A stretch of DNA of 64,000 nucleotides from Trochalopteron elliotii (GCA_024734555.1 JANPWX010000080.1:3477419-3541418), one strand, 5' to 3'; positions 13,102-24,957 are shown, counted from the first letter of the stretch. The notes: a model not told the origin generated them from the sequence alone. Numbers and translations are program-made.

Positions 13102-13258
13102 GTAAGTGCCATCTGATTTACTGTATTGCACAGTTTTGCAAAGTTGATTTCCAAAACCTACAGATCAAAAGTTTTATTATTCCATCTTACGGAGCATAAA
13201 TATATTTTCAAACCTTGCAAAACAGCATCATATAGTAAAAGAATTATTTGGCACTTAC

Positions 13259-13364
13259 CTGATTCTCCATTGGCTGGTTTAGTTCCCCAACTGGATACAA
13301 CAGGGGTTATAACATTGTCAGTATAGGGATTACTGAGAATGCTCCAACTGTGGCAGTCAGCAAT
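13259..13364 (-). CDS. Candidate exon on the opposite strand
   Basis: Read on the minus strand, this 106-nt block has an acceptor (TTTAATTGCAG) ending at 13365 and a consensus donor (CAG|GTAAGTG) starting at 13258. Only one of the three frames is open. It reads IADCHSWSILSNPYTDNVIT and continues to SWGTKPANGES, entering in phase 0 and leaving in phase 1. No neighbouring exon in matching phase was found, though the CpG island at 18.5-19.1 kb could supply a 5' end. It may belong to a short antisense gene or a long non-coding RNA, or be chance. I do not recognise the peptide. Confidence 0.33.
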
Positions 13365-15506
13365 CTGCAATTAAACAGTCATAGATAGAGAATTAAATGT
13401 CAGTTTTAAATTACTTAGGATCCAAATTCTAGCCCATTTTAATTATTGTGTATATAAAATTAAAAATCTTTTGTTTATATAAAATATATTACATATATTG
13501 TTACATAGAAGAGCTTTGTGAGTTAAGTATTATGTGAAAAACAAATTTTTGATATATTATCTGTTAAACTTATTTTATGACTTAATTGCTTACTTGATAT
13601 ATCTCAGACTAGGTATTTGATACACTGGACCCATGCATTATTGACATGTGGATCTGAAGACACTCTAACATAATTTAAAGCCAACCAGAAACTAAATTTG
13701 TTTGATCACAGCAGAAGTATGTTAGCCACAAACCAATCATATTCAATATTAACATCTACTGAGTTATAGCAGGAGTATGGTAAAGTCATTTGGATTAGCT
13801 AAGACTAGAAAATCTCGAAGTTTTTATTGCCTTTACTGTTAATACTGCAGAAAATTTTACATCATGACCAACCACAAACTATTCAAACTGATCAGATTAC
13901 TCTGATGTACTCAGCTAACAGGCTTGCATTTGGAATGCAATGAAAGGGATGGTCCAAGAGAACTTTCTTGTCTCCAGTTTCTGTATTTCTTTGGATGATG
14001 AATGGAAGTTGTTCATAAATTTCATAGGCTAGAGGAATCTAAGCTCTCTATATCCTAAATATCAGTAATGGAGTGTCAGGACAACTCTTGATTGATTAAA
14101 GTTACAGTCTTTATATTAGTCTCCATAAATGTTTCATCTAGCCATGAATACAGCAATATGCCACTTAACCATGATATTCTGAACTTGTGAAATGAAAGAC
14201 ACACATGGAAATTAATTCTCTTGTCCATTATGGACCACAGTTTACAACTGTGGGTAATGCACTACTTTTCTAGAAATGGGAGAACCACAATACCAATTCA
14301 CTTTTCACTTAGATTTCTCTTTTTAGTGCATCTCCACTACTAGTAATAGTTTTCCTGACTCTCCATAAAACTGTGTGGTGCAAGAAAATATTGGAGTATA
14401 ATGTAATAATGTGTGAGATGTCAATTTTTTCAAGACTTTATAAAATCTAATTTGAAGAACTTTGTTTTCTTCTGAGCACAAACCAATTTTTAATTTTTTT
14501 TTGTGTTTAAGAAACAAAAGTTTGTGAAACTAAAGCCTTCACAGTTTACAAATAAAATAGCTCTTCAGCTGGGAAAATTTATTTTACAAGGAGAGATAAA
14601 AATTTATTTACAGGGAGAGATAAAAAGATAATGAAAACTGCCACAGAGTTCTTTAATAACTTCTCAAATTTCTTTTCAATTCTATCTCTTAATTGTAGAT
14701 CCATTAAGTAAATAAAACAACAGGACTGCTCAAAAACTATACCAAAGTCTCTTAAAAAATCAGCTAAAATCAAACTGAGTAAAAAAATCATAAATTATTC
14801 TGTGTTTAAAAAAAGAAAAAATCTACCACTAGGTCCTTACAGCTTGCTAAATGACCTTATCTATTACATGGCTTATTCTCAGGGAAACATTAGAGTTTTT
14901 AGTGTATCATCAAGCAAAGGCAGGACTTGGTGTGATGACATAGTGAAATGTCAAGCTCACCACCGACCCATTCCAAATCAGACTTCACAGACTTCATTTT
15001 TTGCCAAATTCTTTAAAAAATATATTGGTGATGAAGTTTTTCTCAAGCTTAAACAAAGCACATGTGTACATTTTCTTATACAGATTGTCTCCCCTTGACA
15101 CAATGCTGCTGTTTCTATCCATGAGATCAGTCTGACCAGTCTTTTAACTTGTTTGTCATTAATCAACAATTCACTAGAATTGCACAACAGTTTTTAAGCA
15201 ATAATTTATAATAATTTATACAATGTGTTGTGTTAATCCATCCTAAGATTGACATAATTAATTGTGAAATTCTGATTTAGTATGGATGTTATTTTTGCAT
15301 GCTTAATTGACTTCTACAATTAACTTTTGGGTAATTACAACATGAAAATATTTAAGAAGTAATATTAGGCATATGATAAACTCCTGTTTGTATTAAGCTA
15401 TACAGTTGCCTAATTGAAAAGGTAAATAGTCACTGATGTGAATTACTAGGTTATAGGATCATTTCTTCCTTTACTAGAGTAATGATGACAACATGTCTCT
15501 TCTTAG

Positions 15507-15828
15507 AGCATTAGAGCTGGAAACTAAAGCTGAAAATAGTTTTTGGTCTCTAATCAGGTTTTTTTTAATGATCCAACTTTTTATAAGATGGTCATTTGTA
15601 GTTTTTGCCCAGTTTAAATGGAACAGGATTCTGTTGTTTACACAGGATTCCATTGTTTATTTATTTCATGACTTGAACCATAAAGGACTGGAAAGATGTT
15701 TGATCCTTATACAACAGAGTTTAAATTCCTTTTCTGAGTTAGTTTGTGCCCATTGCCCTCTGTGGTTCATAAATAGCATTTACTATACTGAATTTCCTGC
15801 ACACACCAATTATTGTCTGGCACGCTGA
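15507..15828 (+). CDS. Alternative terminal exon candidate
   Basis: An acceptor TCTCTTCTTAG at 15506 opens a frame that fits the phase-2 donor at 13101. The frame runs 107 codons to a TGA at 15826-15828. The peptide begins RALELETKAENSFWSLIR and includes HDLNHKGLERCLILIQQSLN. It is rich in Phe, Leu and Ile, as AT-rich DNA often is by chance, so I rate it below the exon at 15899-16019. If used, it would give the protein a long hydrophobic C-terminus in place of the serine-rich one. Confidence 0.2.
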
Positions 15829-15898
15829 CAAGTAATTCTTTTGCTCTTGAATGTTTCTTTGTCTGTAAACTTTGCTGTATTTTTCATATCCTTTCTAG

Positions 15899-16019
15899 GT
15901 ATTTATTGCCAAGACCTTCACTGTTCATCCTGAAATCATCCTCATCCAAACTTAGCTGCAGTTCATCTGGAATGCCTCGCCCTAACATTTTGCTCACACA
16001 CAGATACAGTCACTTGTGA
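15899..16019 (+). CDS. Probable terminal coding exon
   Basis: The acceptor TTTTTCATATCCTTTCTAG (15898) is the best pyrimidine tract near the gene's end. Entering in phase 2, the frame completes an Arg codon and runs RYLLPRPSLFILKSSSSKLS, then a Ser/Pro-rich tail to a TGA at 16017-16019. Poly(A) signals follow within 120-170 bases. The low-complexity serine tail is typical of a disordered C-terminus. The phase agrees with the exon at 13021-13101 but, given the uncertainty of that exon, the assignment is moderate. Confidence 0.45.
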
Positions 16020-16191
16020 AGTAAAAGGAAAATCAGTGTTTGTAAATAATAGCACTCAATTTCTTTTTTTTTTTTTAACTTGTGATGGAGCTAAACATAA
16101 GCACTGTTATATATTTCCTACCATCATATTATAATAAAATTTAGCAGAAAACCTACTGTTAAAAGCATAGCTTTTCTGGGAACATAATAAA
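16020..16191 (+). terminator. Likely 3' UTR and poly(A) signals
   Basis: After the stop codon at 16017-16019 come AATAAA hexamers at 16133-16138 and 16186-16191, with more AATAAA-like sites near 16427 and 16507. The T-rich, AT-rich context suits vertebrate 3' UTR sequence. Which site is used cannot be told from the sequence. Confidence 0.4.
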
Positions 16192-18459
16192 CCTTGTTAA
16201 GTTGTTTACACACACATGTGAATGTGAAGACCTTGCTAGGTTTCTAAGTAATTCCTTCCTACTAGAAATGTTATTTTTGCTGCAGAATATATAAAATGGA
16301 ATTGTTCTTGAAGATTCTATTACAGTATTACATTATTTTGTAAGTACAATACTTTGACTTGAAAATTATTTATTGTAAATTATATTATTTATTGTCTCAA
16401 ATGTAATTTATCCTTTAACAAGGCAGATAATAAAAAAAATTCTAGTAGAACAGTAAAACTGTAACAGTTATAAAAAATAATCTGATTAGTTCTTGGACAC
16501 GTTTAAAATAAAACCTAAAACTCTGTAAGCCAAACCTAAAGCAGGCATATTTTTATTTCTCCTCTGAAATGCCAAGATCTATTTAATACTGCTATTTTTC
16601 TTAAAGGACATGATATAGTATCTTTTAGCCAAAGTGAAGACATCTAGTACACAAACAGTAAAAAATCAGTTTAGGCATTCACTTCCTAATTGGATTCTCG
16701 TAATAAAATGGAAGCCAATGTTTGTTTCCAGGTTTTCATTCACATTACCTATATCCTGTGCCTTTAAGTTTCCTTTGGGAGCAAGCAGTCATCCTCAGCT
16801 CCACACGCATGCACAGTGCACAGGTTTTCTGTTACACTGCATAAGTGGTAAAGCAGACATTTTTAGGAAATACTGCAGCTTTAAGGTATTATTTCAAACT
16901 TAAACTAATTGGTTTGTTGTAGTTTTTAGCATGCAATCCAGTACCTACTGTAGAATGTATCTTTGCAATGGACAGTATTTTCTAGATTGCTGACACCTTT
17001 AAATGTTGAAAATCTAATTTGTTAGCAAGCTCTCATTCAGATCTAGATTCCTGAGGCTGGCTGAGCAGCACAAAACCAAAATGAGCCAGAGCAGGAACCT
17101 AGTATTAACAGGATTTGCAGCCTGAAAACATCACTCGGGTTTTGATACATACAGCCATTCATCCCACTCAGCATTGTGCCATGTGAGCCTTATTCATTAG
17201 AGAAATAATTATTAAACAAATCAGTTAATCTAGACTTAAAAATAATTAAGTTTTTTAACTGAGTAAAGAACAGAGTAGTTATTATTTACCAAAGACTCAT
17301 GTACTTATGAATCATTTAACCCTGAAATGTCTTTGTAAATTATCAATGTATTTCAGGTATACTTTAAAAATAATTTGGGGGCTAATTATCCTCAGGAGCA
17401 AGTATGTTAGTGTTTTTTGATATCCAACAATTGAGGACAAATTTAAGAGATTTAATGGATTTGAGATTGAAGTTGTATGGAAATGATTTTTTAAGAAGTT
17501 TTAGTCATAGGATATATAAAAACTGGGAATTTGGTTGAGATTTTTGATGCCTGTGCTGTAGTGCCTCAGCTCTAGAACTGCAGAATATATAACAAGAATA
17601 TTTGTAAACAAATAAAAAAATCCTCTTGAGATTACCAGATCAAACCAGTCCTTTGGTCTGGTAAAGTCTTTTTAAGTTTTGTGGGAATTATTAGTTCACT
17701 AATATAGTATGTTCACATTAATTGCATTATCTCTTTTGGTCCATACAGTGACTATTAAAGCATACTCTGGTTATCTGTAACACCTAATAAAAGCTCTAAA
17801 CTTTTTCTTCTTGGAAGAGGCTTCCATTGTATTCTACTTTTGGCCATAACGATAAGATCAGTTTCCAGCTTAGTTTGCCAGACTCAAACAGAGCTTCAGG
17901 ATGGGAGGTTCACATGTCTCTTTGTCCCTTTAAAATAAAACAAAACAAAACAAAACAAACCACCCAAAAACACTTCACTATGATTTCTATTTTTGAATGC
18001 CAGTGCTGGGCCCGGTCGGTCTGTACAGAATACTCTGCCAAAAGAGAGAGGGCTATTAACCATATCTATGGACAAATCTAGAAAAAAAATACATTTAGCA
18101 TGTACAAAAATGGACCAGATGGTGGTTTACGTCTGACTCAATGTATTTGTATTTCTGATAACCTCTCCTAAAGTGGTCATGTGTTCCTAATAATATGTGA
18201 ATCAATACCTTCAATAAACATCATGCTACACTTTGTTGCAGCTCCTCAGAACCAGCGTGTGTGCTCTGCGGGTGAACTAGGGGCTGCGCCTGTAGCCCAA
18301 CTCCAGGTAGTGCCATAGGTGGAAGCAGTTACCCCTTTCCTCTGCAAAACAGCAGCAATTTGCTCTGTGATCAGACCAGTGGGCTTAGTAAGTCTTAATT
18401 AGTGACCTAGAGCTCCTGCAAGCCCTGCTGTGGCAGCATCTGCAGCCTCTTGACCAGCA
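16192..18459. other. Intergenic sequence, nothing recognised
   Basis: AT-rich unique DNA with a short (AAAAC)n tract at 17931-17960. No exon or transposon could be supported. Confidence 0.5.
17931..17960. repeat. (AAAAC)n microsatellite
   Basis: Five-base units AAAAC repeated about five times, preceded by a TAAAATAAAA run. No TG...CA or other element end is visible around it, so it may be a simple repeat or the tail of an old retroposon. Confidence 0.8.
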
Positions 18460-19080
18460 GCTCTGCCCGCCCCGCATCCTTTGCTTAGGGAGCAGCGAAC
18501 CCTTCAAGCGTGGAGGTGAGGGCAGCACCCGCAGCGTCTTTCGTAGTGCTGCGAGATCCCGGGTCTGTTTTCAAATGCCGTGGGAGCTGCGATGCGAAGC
18601 AAAGGAACACTGAGAGATGTTACCCGCCGTGATCTTTACCCAGTTAAGTCACGACCGAGACGAGCTAATGGTTCTGTAGCGGTGTATCACAGCACCTGGA
18701 ACGCGCCCGCTGCGTGTCCAGCTCTGGCCGCCCGACGCGGGCAGGCTCGGCCCGCCCGGCGCTGGGAGAGGAGCGGGGCAGCGCTGAGCTCCTCCTTTAT
18801 CAATAACGGCACCTCCGGAAGCCCCGCTGGCGCTTAGTCAACAATATCGCCCCTTTTTAAAAATTATTATTCCCTGCGACACGGTTTTTACAATTAATTA
18901 GCCAGGAGCGCCTGCAAGCGCCGACACTGCCCGTTCCGCGTCGGGAGCGCGACCGGCGCCCGGCAGGGGAGGCCGGCGAGGGGCGGGCCCGGGCGGGGCC
19001 GTGAGGCGGCAGCGCTCACCGGGCTCCGGGCCTGCGCCAGCCGTGCCACGGCCCTCGTACTGGCCCAGCGTAGAGATGGG
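18460..19080. promoter_or_regulatory. CpG island, possible promoter
   Basis: A sharp rise in G+C with dense CpG, most marked at 18700-18790 and 18900-19080, inside AT-rich flanks. It contains GC boxes (GGGGCGGGCC and GGGCGGGGCC near 18980-19000). Splice donors leave it in both directions: GTGGAG|GTGAGG near 18510 on the plus strand, and AGCCCG|GTGAGC at 19019 on the minus strand. That arrangement suits a bidirectional promoter. A minus-strand frame from an ATG at 19119 stays open to the 19019 donor, leaving in phase 1. I could not connect either donor to a convincing next exon. Confidence 0.55.
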
Positions 19081-19451
19081 CACGGAAAGGCCAATTTTTA
19101 AAAATTGCAAACACTTCACGCCTTATTTGAGGTCCAGAGCAAGGAAAATACTTTTTTGAAACCATCGCTTAAATGACAATGGAGAAAATGTTCCTTGAAG
19201 TACATCATAAGGAGCTACTCATAGACCTCGGCCTTGGGTTATTGGCCTGCCTGGAAAGAATGTCTTATACTCAGTATAGAAAAATTAATCTCTAAGTGCT
19301 GATGCTCTGTACTGAAAAGTAAACAAATTAGTGTTTGAAATTACATCTGAAAGGTTACTTATGTGATCTAGGAGTTCTAGAGCAAATTCATTTTTATATA
19401 TTAACCCCTAAGTTTATGGTTTATGACTTTCCCTTTATATTCAAGTGAAAA
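19081..19451. other. Flank between CpG island and CR1, nothing recognised
   Basis: AT-rich sequence with no exon or repeat that I can identify. Confidence 0.5.
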
Positions 19452-20236
19452 TATTACAAATATGCCCAGAGGGATCTGGACAGGCTGCACTGATCGGCAG
19501 AAACCAAGAGTATGAGGTTCAACAAAGAGAAATGCTGAGTCCTGCCCTTGGTCACAACCCCTGCAGTGCCACAGGCTTGGGGCAGAGTAGCTGGAAGCTG
19601 CCTGGCGGAAAGGGACCTGAGGCTGCTGGTCAACACCTGCTGGGTACGAGCCTAGAGGGCCAGTGGCATCCTGGCTTATATGAGGAGTAGCATGGCCAGC
19701 AGGACTGGGACAGGGATTGTGGCCCAGTGCTTGGCACTGGTGAGGCACCTCGAGTGCTGTGTCCAGTTTTAGGTCCCTCAGTGCAGGAAGGACATGGAGG
19801 TGCTGCAGGGTGTCCAGTGGAGGGCAGGGAAGCTGGTGAAGGGTCTGGAGGGTAAGTGCTATGAGGAGCAGCTGAAGGAGCCGGGGTTGTTTAGGCTGGA
19901 GAAGACAGGGCTCAGGGGTGGCCTTATCTCTCTTTGCAGCTCCCTAAAAGGAGGATGTAGCCAGGTAGGGTCAGGCTGACCTCCTAGGGAACTGGTGACA
20001 GGACAAGAGGACATAGTCTCAAGCTGTGCCAGGGGTGGTTCAGTTGGACATTTGTGGGAATTTCTTCAGAGAAATGATTAGACATTGCAATGGACTGCCC
20101 GGGGAGGTGGTGGAGTCACCATCCCAGGAAGTGTTTAGGAAAAGGCTGGACATGGCACTTGGTACCATACTCTAGTTGATGTAGCGGTGTTTGGTCATAT
20201 GTCGGAGGTCTTTTCCAACCTGAGTGATTCTGTGAA
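19452..20236 (+). mobile_element. CR1 LINE, 3' 0.8 kb
   Basis: A 5'-truncated CR1 in plus orientation. It carries the end of ORF2 in decayed form (phrases such as 'agagggatctggacaggctg', 'gtgtccagtggagggcaggg' and 'gagcagctgaaggagccggg'). The 3' UTR follows ('ggaggtggtggagtcaccat', 'ggtcttttccaacctgagtg'), and it finishes at the characteristic TGATTCTGTGA terminus. Small indels and stops break the reading frame, so it is dead. The short open frames on both strands here are by-products of the element. Confidence 0.94.
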
Positions 20237-23200
20237 AAGACTGAATTGCATTGACAGTTATAGCATCTAATTCAGGTGTTAGCAAAAATGAGTATTTGCA
20301 AGTTAGCTTTGCATGCTTTGTTAAAACAGTTAACTTGAAGCTGTTGCAATGGGAATCCATTTTCAGGAGGAAATAATTTGCTGTTAAATGGTATTCTTAC
20401 TGGAAAATCTTTCACTTCAGCATTTGCTAAAAACATCCGTAATTTTTTCTGTATGGGGTAAAATTCCCATGTGTTAGTTGTTATTCTGCATCTGTGTTCT
20501 TTGTTCTCTGCCAGCCACCTCTGTGCAGTTCCCTACATGATTGAAATCTCTTGTTAACATAGAAGAGTCTTTGTTAGTGTGTAAATACCTGTAGCACTTT
20601 ACGACTCTTAAGGAAATGGGGGTAATTTTACCATTTACGTATATGGAACAGAAGACTCTGCTTGTGGGGAATCAAGGCAGATGCATTCTTGATGTTTTTA
20701 ACATATCCTCATTTCTTCTTTAAAACAAAAGGCAACATTTTTGCAGAAACGAAAACTGTTAATGCTGGACTGAGTATTGCCCTCCTTTCAGCACAGGTGC
20801 TATGGCTTATGCTACAAAATGATGCAGTTAAGGCTACTGTGTATGGCCCCAAGTACCCACCACATGGGTCAGCCTGCTTTTAGCACCACAGAGTGAAGTG
20901 CAGCCCGTGACTGGCTGAGATGGTGTCTGGCACGGGTGCCCAGGGCCCCCTCAGCGTGCCATGCTGGCTCAGGTGGCTGCACAGCAGCTGGACCCCTCTG
21001 AGCTGGCCCCTGTCAGGACTCATCAGCAGCGTTGTGAAGGGTAGGGGAGTGCAGGGAAGTGACCCCTACCCACCCTTCCTGCTGTGCCCTCACAACACCA
21101 CTGCTCCCAGCTCCTGTCACGCAGCTCTGCTGAGCACCAGCACACAGAGTGTGTGGGAGGGATGTTTGTCAGCACGGGCAGCCCACTCGCTGCAAAGCGC
21201 TGCCTTTCAAGGCTGAGGGTGGCAGCCATGAGGTAGATTGGAGCCCAAAAAGGATATAAGTAGTAAGGGGATATGGTGAGAAAAAAGCATTATCCCGGAG
21301 AAGGTTTCACATTAAAAGTTTTCCTTGTGCCCACCTTTGTGGAAATTATTTGCTGTTATGGCAAATAATTCTGCCATGGCAGAACAGATGGTTTCACTTA
21401 ATGCTATGTATAATTTTTAACTAAGTGGTGCAGTGTCATCTGACTATCCTATATCATTATACCCAGTCAATTGTTCCTTACAAAATTCCCCACAATCCAC
21501 TGTCTCTTTTGGAAGCTTATCAGAAGGACATAGAGGACCTTATTTTCTAAATAGAAGCCTTCAATTTCAAGATTTTTTTAAAAAGTCATTCAATACTTGC
21601 ATTTCAAACTTCTGTGTAGCACACAGATTTCTTGATCTGACCCAGGTATTAGACCATCACTCTGGTTGTCCTTGCACAAAAGGGTTGGGAATTGATTCAC
21701 TTTGCAAAGAGAAATACAGCTCTCAGTGACATGCAAGTGGCCTCAGCAAAGGTGCATCTGGCACAAGAACAGGCACATATGAGAACTCAATATGTGTTTC
21801 CAGGAGAGTGAACCTGCACCCTGAGCAGCCCTCTCTGCTGAGTGCTGAATGGTCTTACTGAAAACTGAAGTTACTTTCTTGCAGCTCTGACCTTCCTTGC
21901 TGGTCCCAGGGACTTGTGGGTCACATGTAGCTACAAGTTTCATTAGTTCTAGCGTTTGTTTGGTAAAATAACTGATTTACAAGGTCCCTTACAAAGGCAT
22001 TAAATCTGTCAAACAAGTAAACATAGACAGTGAGAAGTAGTACACATTGTCCTGTTCAGAAATCTGGACTCTTTCTGGTAACTGATGAACTGGGGGCACT
22101 GTGTAGTCTAGACACGTTTTGTTGGGTTTTTTTGAAACTGACCATGTGGGTAAATAGTTGTCAATCACAAAGATGTGTAAGTGTTGGAAAGGTTGGACTA
22201 TCTTCCATCCCACCTGTCCTTTCCCATTCAGCCCTATTAGGTGATTGCAGGTGTTCTGCTAAGTCAGGCCTCTTCCCTCCCCATGCAGCGTTTGAACTCT
22301 TCATGGGTGTGATGTGCTTCTTCACAATTGTGTGGGATTCAAGCCATCTGATTTCTTTTATTCTAATTCAGAGACTGAACAAAGTAGCTGCATCAAAATG
22401 GCACAATAGTAGACAAGTTTGCTGTGGGGCAGTTTAACTTCAGTCACCCTGTTGGTCGCTTTGGTCTATAGTACATTATGCAGCCAGAAGCAACTGAGAA
22501 ATCTTACTGGCATGGTGAAAAATATGTTCCCCTGACACTTAAAATAACTTCTACAAGTATTGTAAAATGGACCTGACAGCATCTTTCCAAACTTTAATTC
22601 GTTTAGTCTGTGGGATGGTTTGCCAGATCAACCAGAATGCCTGCCTAAAGCTTTGTGGTTGGGTTATACTCACTCAACTTGACTATGTGGCACACCAGAG
22701 AGAGAGTTGGTGCTTTCTTCTATTTCTGTCTGCAATGGATTCAGCATGTATGTTCCTCTCCTCTCACCACGGCCTCTGCTTTTGTTTTGAAACATGGGAA
22801 CCCCTCCCTTCCTTCAGCTGTGACATGCCTTTTGACCAACTGAGAAGCCAAATGCTTTGCTCTACAATTGAGCATGACAGTGCTGGTCACAAGTGGTGAA
22901 TAATGGGAACATAATGGGAACATAGGTAGCAAGGGAATGTTTTTGAGAAGCAGGGTAAGTGCAGTCGTTCTTTACTTGCCATCTTCCAAGCTGTTGGTGC
23001 CTTCTCATATGTGATGTTGTAGCTGTCAGAGTAGGATGGCTGTTTGCTGTGGTAGAGGAACTTGTTGCTAACTCAGACTGTTCTTCCTAAGCTGTGAAAT
23101 TTTGCAGTTTTTCTTCCCTTCCTTCCCTCCACCCCCAGCTCACTCAAATGGAGGAAACTGTAAGTTTTGTATATCTTATAATTTCCAAATGCTAACAAGT

Positions 23201-24118
23201 CTGGGTTTCAGGAAAAAGCTTTGATAGAAATATAAATCATCATCTGATATGAAACAGTATTCAAACTATCCAAGTATATGTTCTCATCTGTGTTTGAATA
23301 CAACTCTTTTACAGAAAATATGTTTCAGTTGCCCAAATGGTATCCAATTAGTATACTCTGCAACACCTCTGCCTGTTGTATATCTTCTTTCAAGTACACC
23401 AATTCAGGTATTATTAATGATAATAGAAAACCTACTTAGGATTAGAATGCTGAAGTAATTGGATGTCTACTCTTACTTGAGAAACACCTATGTTGTGAAG
23501 AGGCTTGGCTCTCAGTCAAGCTTTTGCAGTGATTAGATCTATTTCACAGTAATTTTTTTTCTCCTGTACAGGAACAACACGGTGAGGATAGCTTTAGTGG
23601 TTATTATAGTCAATTCAAATAAATAAAGTTGTATACACATTTCTGTGAGTTGGCAGCCATATAACTTGTTTTACAATTCTAGGAGGACAATTGTATATCT
23701 TTTTTTCAGTATCAACAATAACAACATCCAGTAACTCTAATATGCATATTGTCCTGTCAGCAGTTTTGTTATTTAGGAATTTGTACCTCACCTGAGTTGC
23801 AGCTTAGCTTGCAGAGCCTCAGCAGGAGGTATAACACTTTCATTATTTAACCAACAATAAATTGTACTTTCCTGTGTAGTGCTATTGTGTTTTATTCTTT
23901 TTAAATAAAATGTCATGTCTTTCAGAAACAACTTTCCTTTCATTGCACACTTACTAGCGAGCCTCTTCCATCTAGTAATGGTAGTCCAGCAATGCTCCTT
24001 TCTTGTGTCTGTACACTATAAAATTCAATATTGTGATAGATATGACTATAAATTCGTGCAATTAAATGTAGGAACTATAATAAATGTAGTAGATGATAGA
24101 ATGTATATTTTTGTAACC
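20237..24118. other. Intergenic sequence
   Basis: Mostly unique AT-rich DNA. A more GC-rich block at 20890-21230 and several 60-135-codon open frames (22030-22437, 22567-22899) have no splice support and no protein-like signature. A short tandem duplication, GGGAACATAAT then GGGAACATA, lies at 22906-22925. Confidence 0.45.
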
Positions 24119-24662
24119 CTGTAAATGTAAAACTAATCCTGGTCCCCGGAATGGAGCAGGCGTTTTCCAAATACTAGGACATGCTTTGTGAACTGTGAAT
24201 GTACAAGTTAACACCTTGATTTACACCAGAAAGGAGGGTGGCTTGCCAGGATGTAGCTCCTTGAGCTAATCAGATCTTGGACACCTGGGCCATCAACCCA
24301 TCGATACCAGTTTCAAGGGTGGACCCTGAATTTGAAGAAATCACCATCCCAAAAGAGGATTCCCGGAAAATCCTTTCAGACATGGTCCAGTGCTGGGAAA
24401 TCTGTTCAGGATTCATCACCAAGTGAAAAGACTGGGTTTGAATTTGAAAACACAATACCTCTGCTGCCGGGAGGCACAAAATACAGTATAAGAACCCGGA
24501 CTCAACCACCAGAAAATCGTGGAAGAGCAGCCCTGCTGTCGGTCGTCTGTTTCACCCAACATTCGAATGTTGTTTTTCGTGGCTGTCCCAGATAGATTTT
24601 AAAATGGAATAATAAAACTTATTCTTTTATCCAATTGGCTAATTTTCATTTATAACAATATC
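24119..24662 (+). mobile_element. Probable solo LTR (endogenous retrovirus remnant)
   Basis: A block of about 540 bp begins TGTAAATG and ends ATATCA, matching TG...CA LTR ends. It carries a TATA-like CAGTATAAGA near 24482 and an AATAAA near 24609 at the expected spacing. A perfect 16-bp palindrome lies between them at 24557-24572. No coding region or primer-binding site follows, so it would be a solo LTR. I could not find a target-site duplication, and the exact ends are inferred. Confidence 0.45.
24557..24572. repeat. Perfect 16-bp palindrome
   Basis: CAACATTCGAATGTTG equals its own reverse complement. In the LTR reading it falls between the TATA-like box and the poly(A) signal, where an RNA hairpin of the R region would be expected. 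Confidence 0.9.
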
Positions 24663-24825
24663 AAGGTTTGCTATTCTGTGCGGAGAAAAGATTTCACATT
24701 TTGGTCATGTTGGTCTTAAACCACTGAGTGTTGGGATTATTTCTAGTTCAGGAAGTTTATGTGGAAATCCGACAGCCACGGAGCCCCGTGACACAGCACG
24801 GAGGCGCTGCAGGCTCTGCTCTCAC

Positions 24826-24957
24826 CTGGCCAGTGCTGCGCTCTGCCTTGCCTCCCGTCCTCAGCAGTGTCACCTGTGCCACTGCAACCAGTGTCCCCAA
24901 CAGCCAGAGTGCTGGGAGCAGGCTCCATGTCAGGCAGAGAAGTCCTCTTCCTCCCAT
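24826..24957 (-). CDS. Candidate first coding exon with signal peptide
   Basis: On the minus strand an ATG at 24957, in good context (GGAATGG), opens 44 codons ending exactly in phase 0 at a CAG|GTGAGA donor (24825). The peptide begins MGGRGLLCLTWSLLPALWLL. It continues through a further hydrophobic run to a polar Arg/Gly/Lys stretch, the layout of an N-terminal signal peptide and cleavage region. The block is GC-rich compared with its flanks. No second exon was found to the left, and the neighbouring LTR could mean that it is retroviral or chance. The product is unknown. Confidence 0.25.

Larger units (their letters stand above)
13102..15898 (+). other. Last intron, containing an antisense exon candidate
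   Basis: This AT-rich interval lies between the last two plus-strand exons. It contains a minus-strand exon candidate at 13364-13259 and an alternative plus-strand terminal exon at 15507-15828 (both listed). Other minus-strand open stretches at 14791-14579 and 15187-14978 have weak splice borders. Confidence 0.45.

Noticed and set aside
13594..13653. Minus-strand 60-nt block with acceptor and GTAAGC donor
   Set aside because: All three frames contain stops. The most protein-like frame ends in TGA near the donor, so it is at best a dead exon.
14579..15187. Minus-strand protein-like stretches at 14791-14579 and 15187-14978
   Set aside because: The peptides look helical, but acceptors are weak, there is no credible donor in frame, and phases do not match the antisense exon at 13259-13364.
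19401..19979. Several 60-115-codon open frames
   Set aside because: They lie inside a decayed CR1 element and are fragments of or shadows on its sequence.
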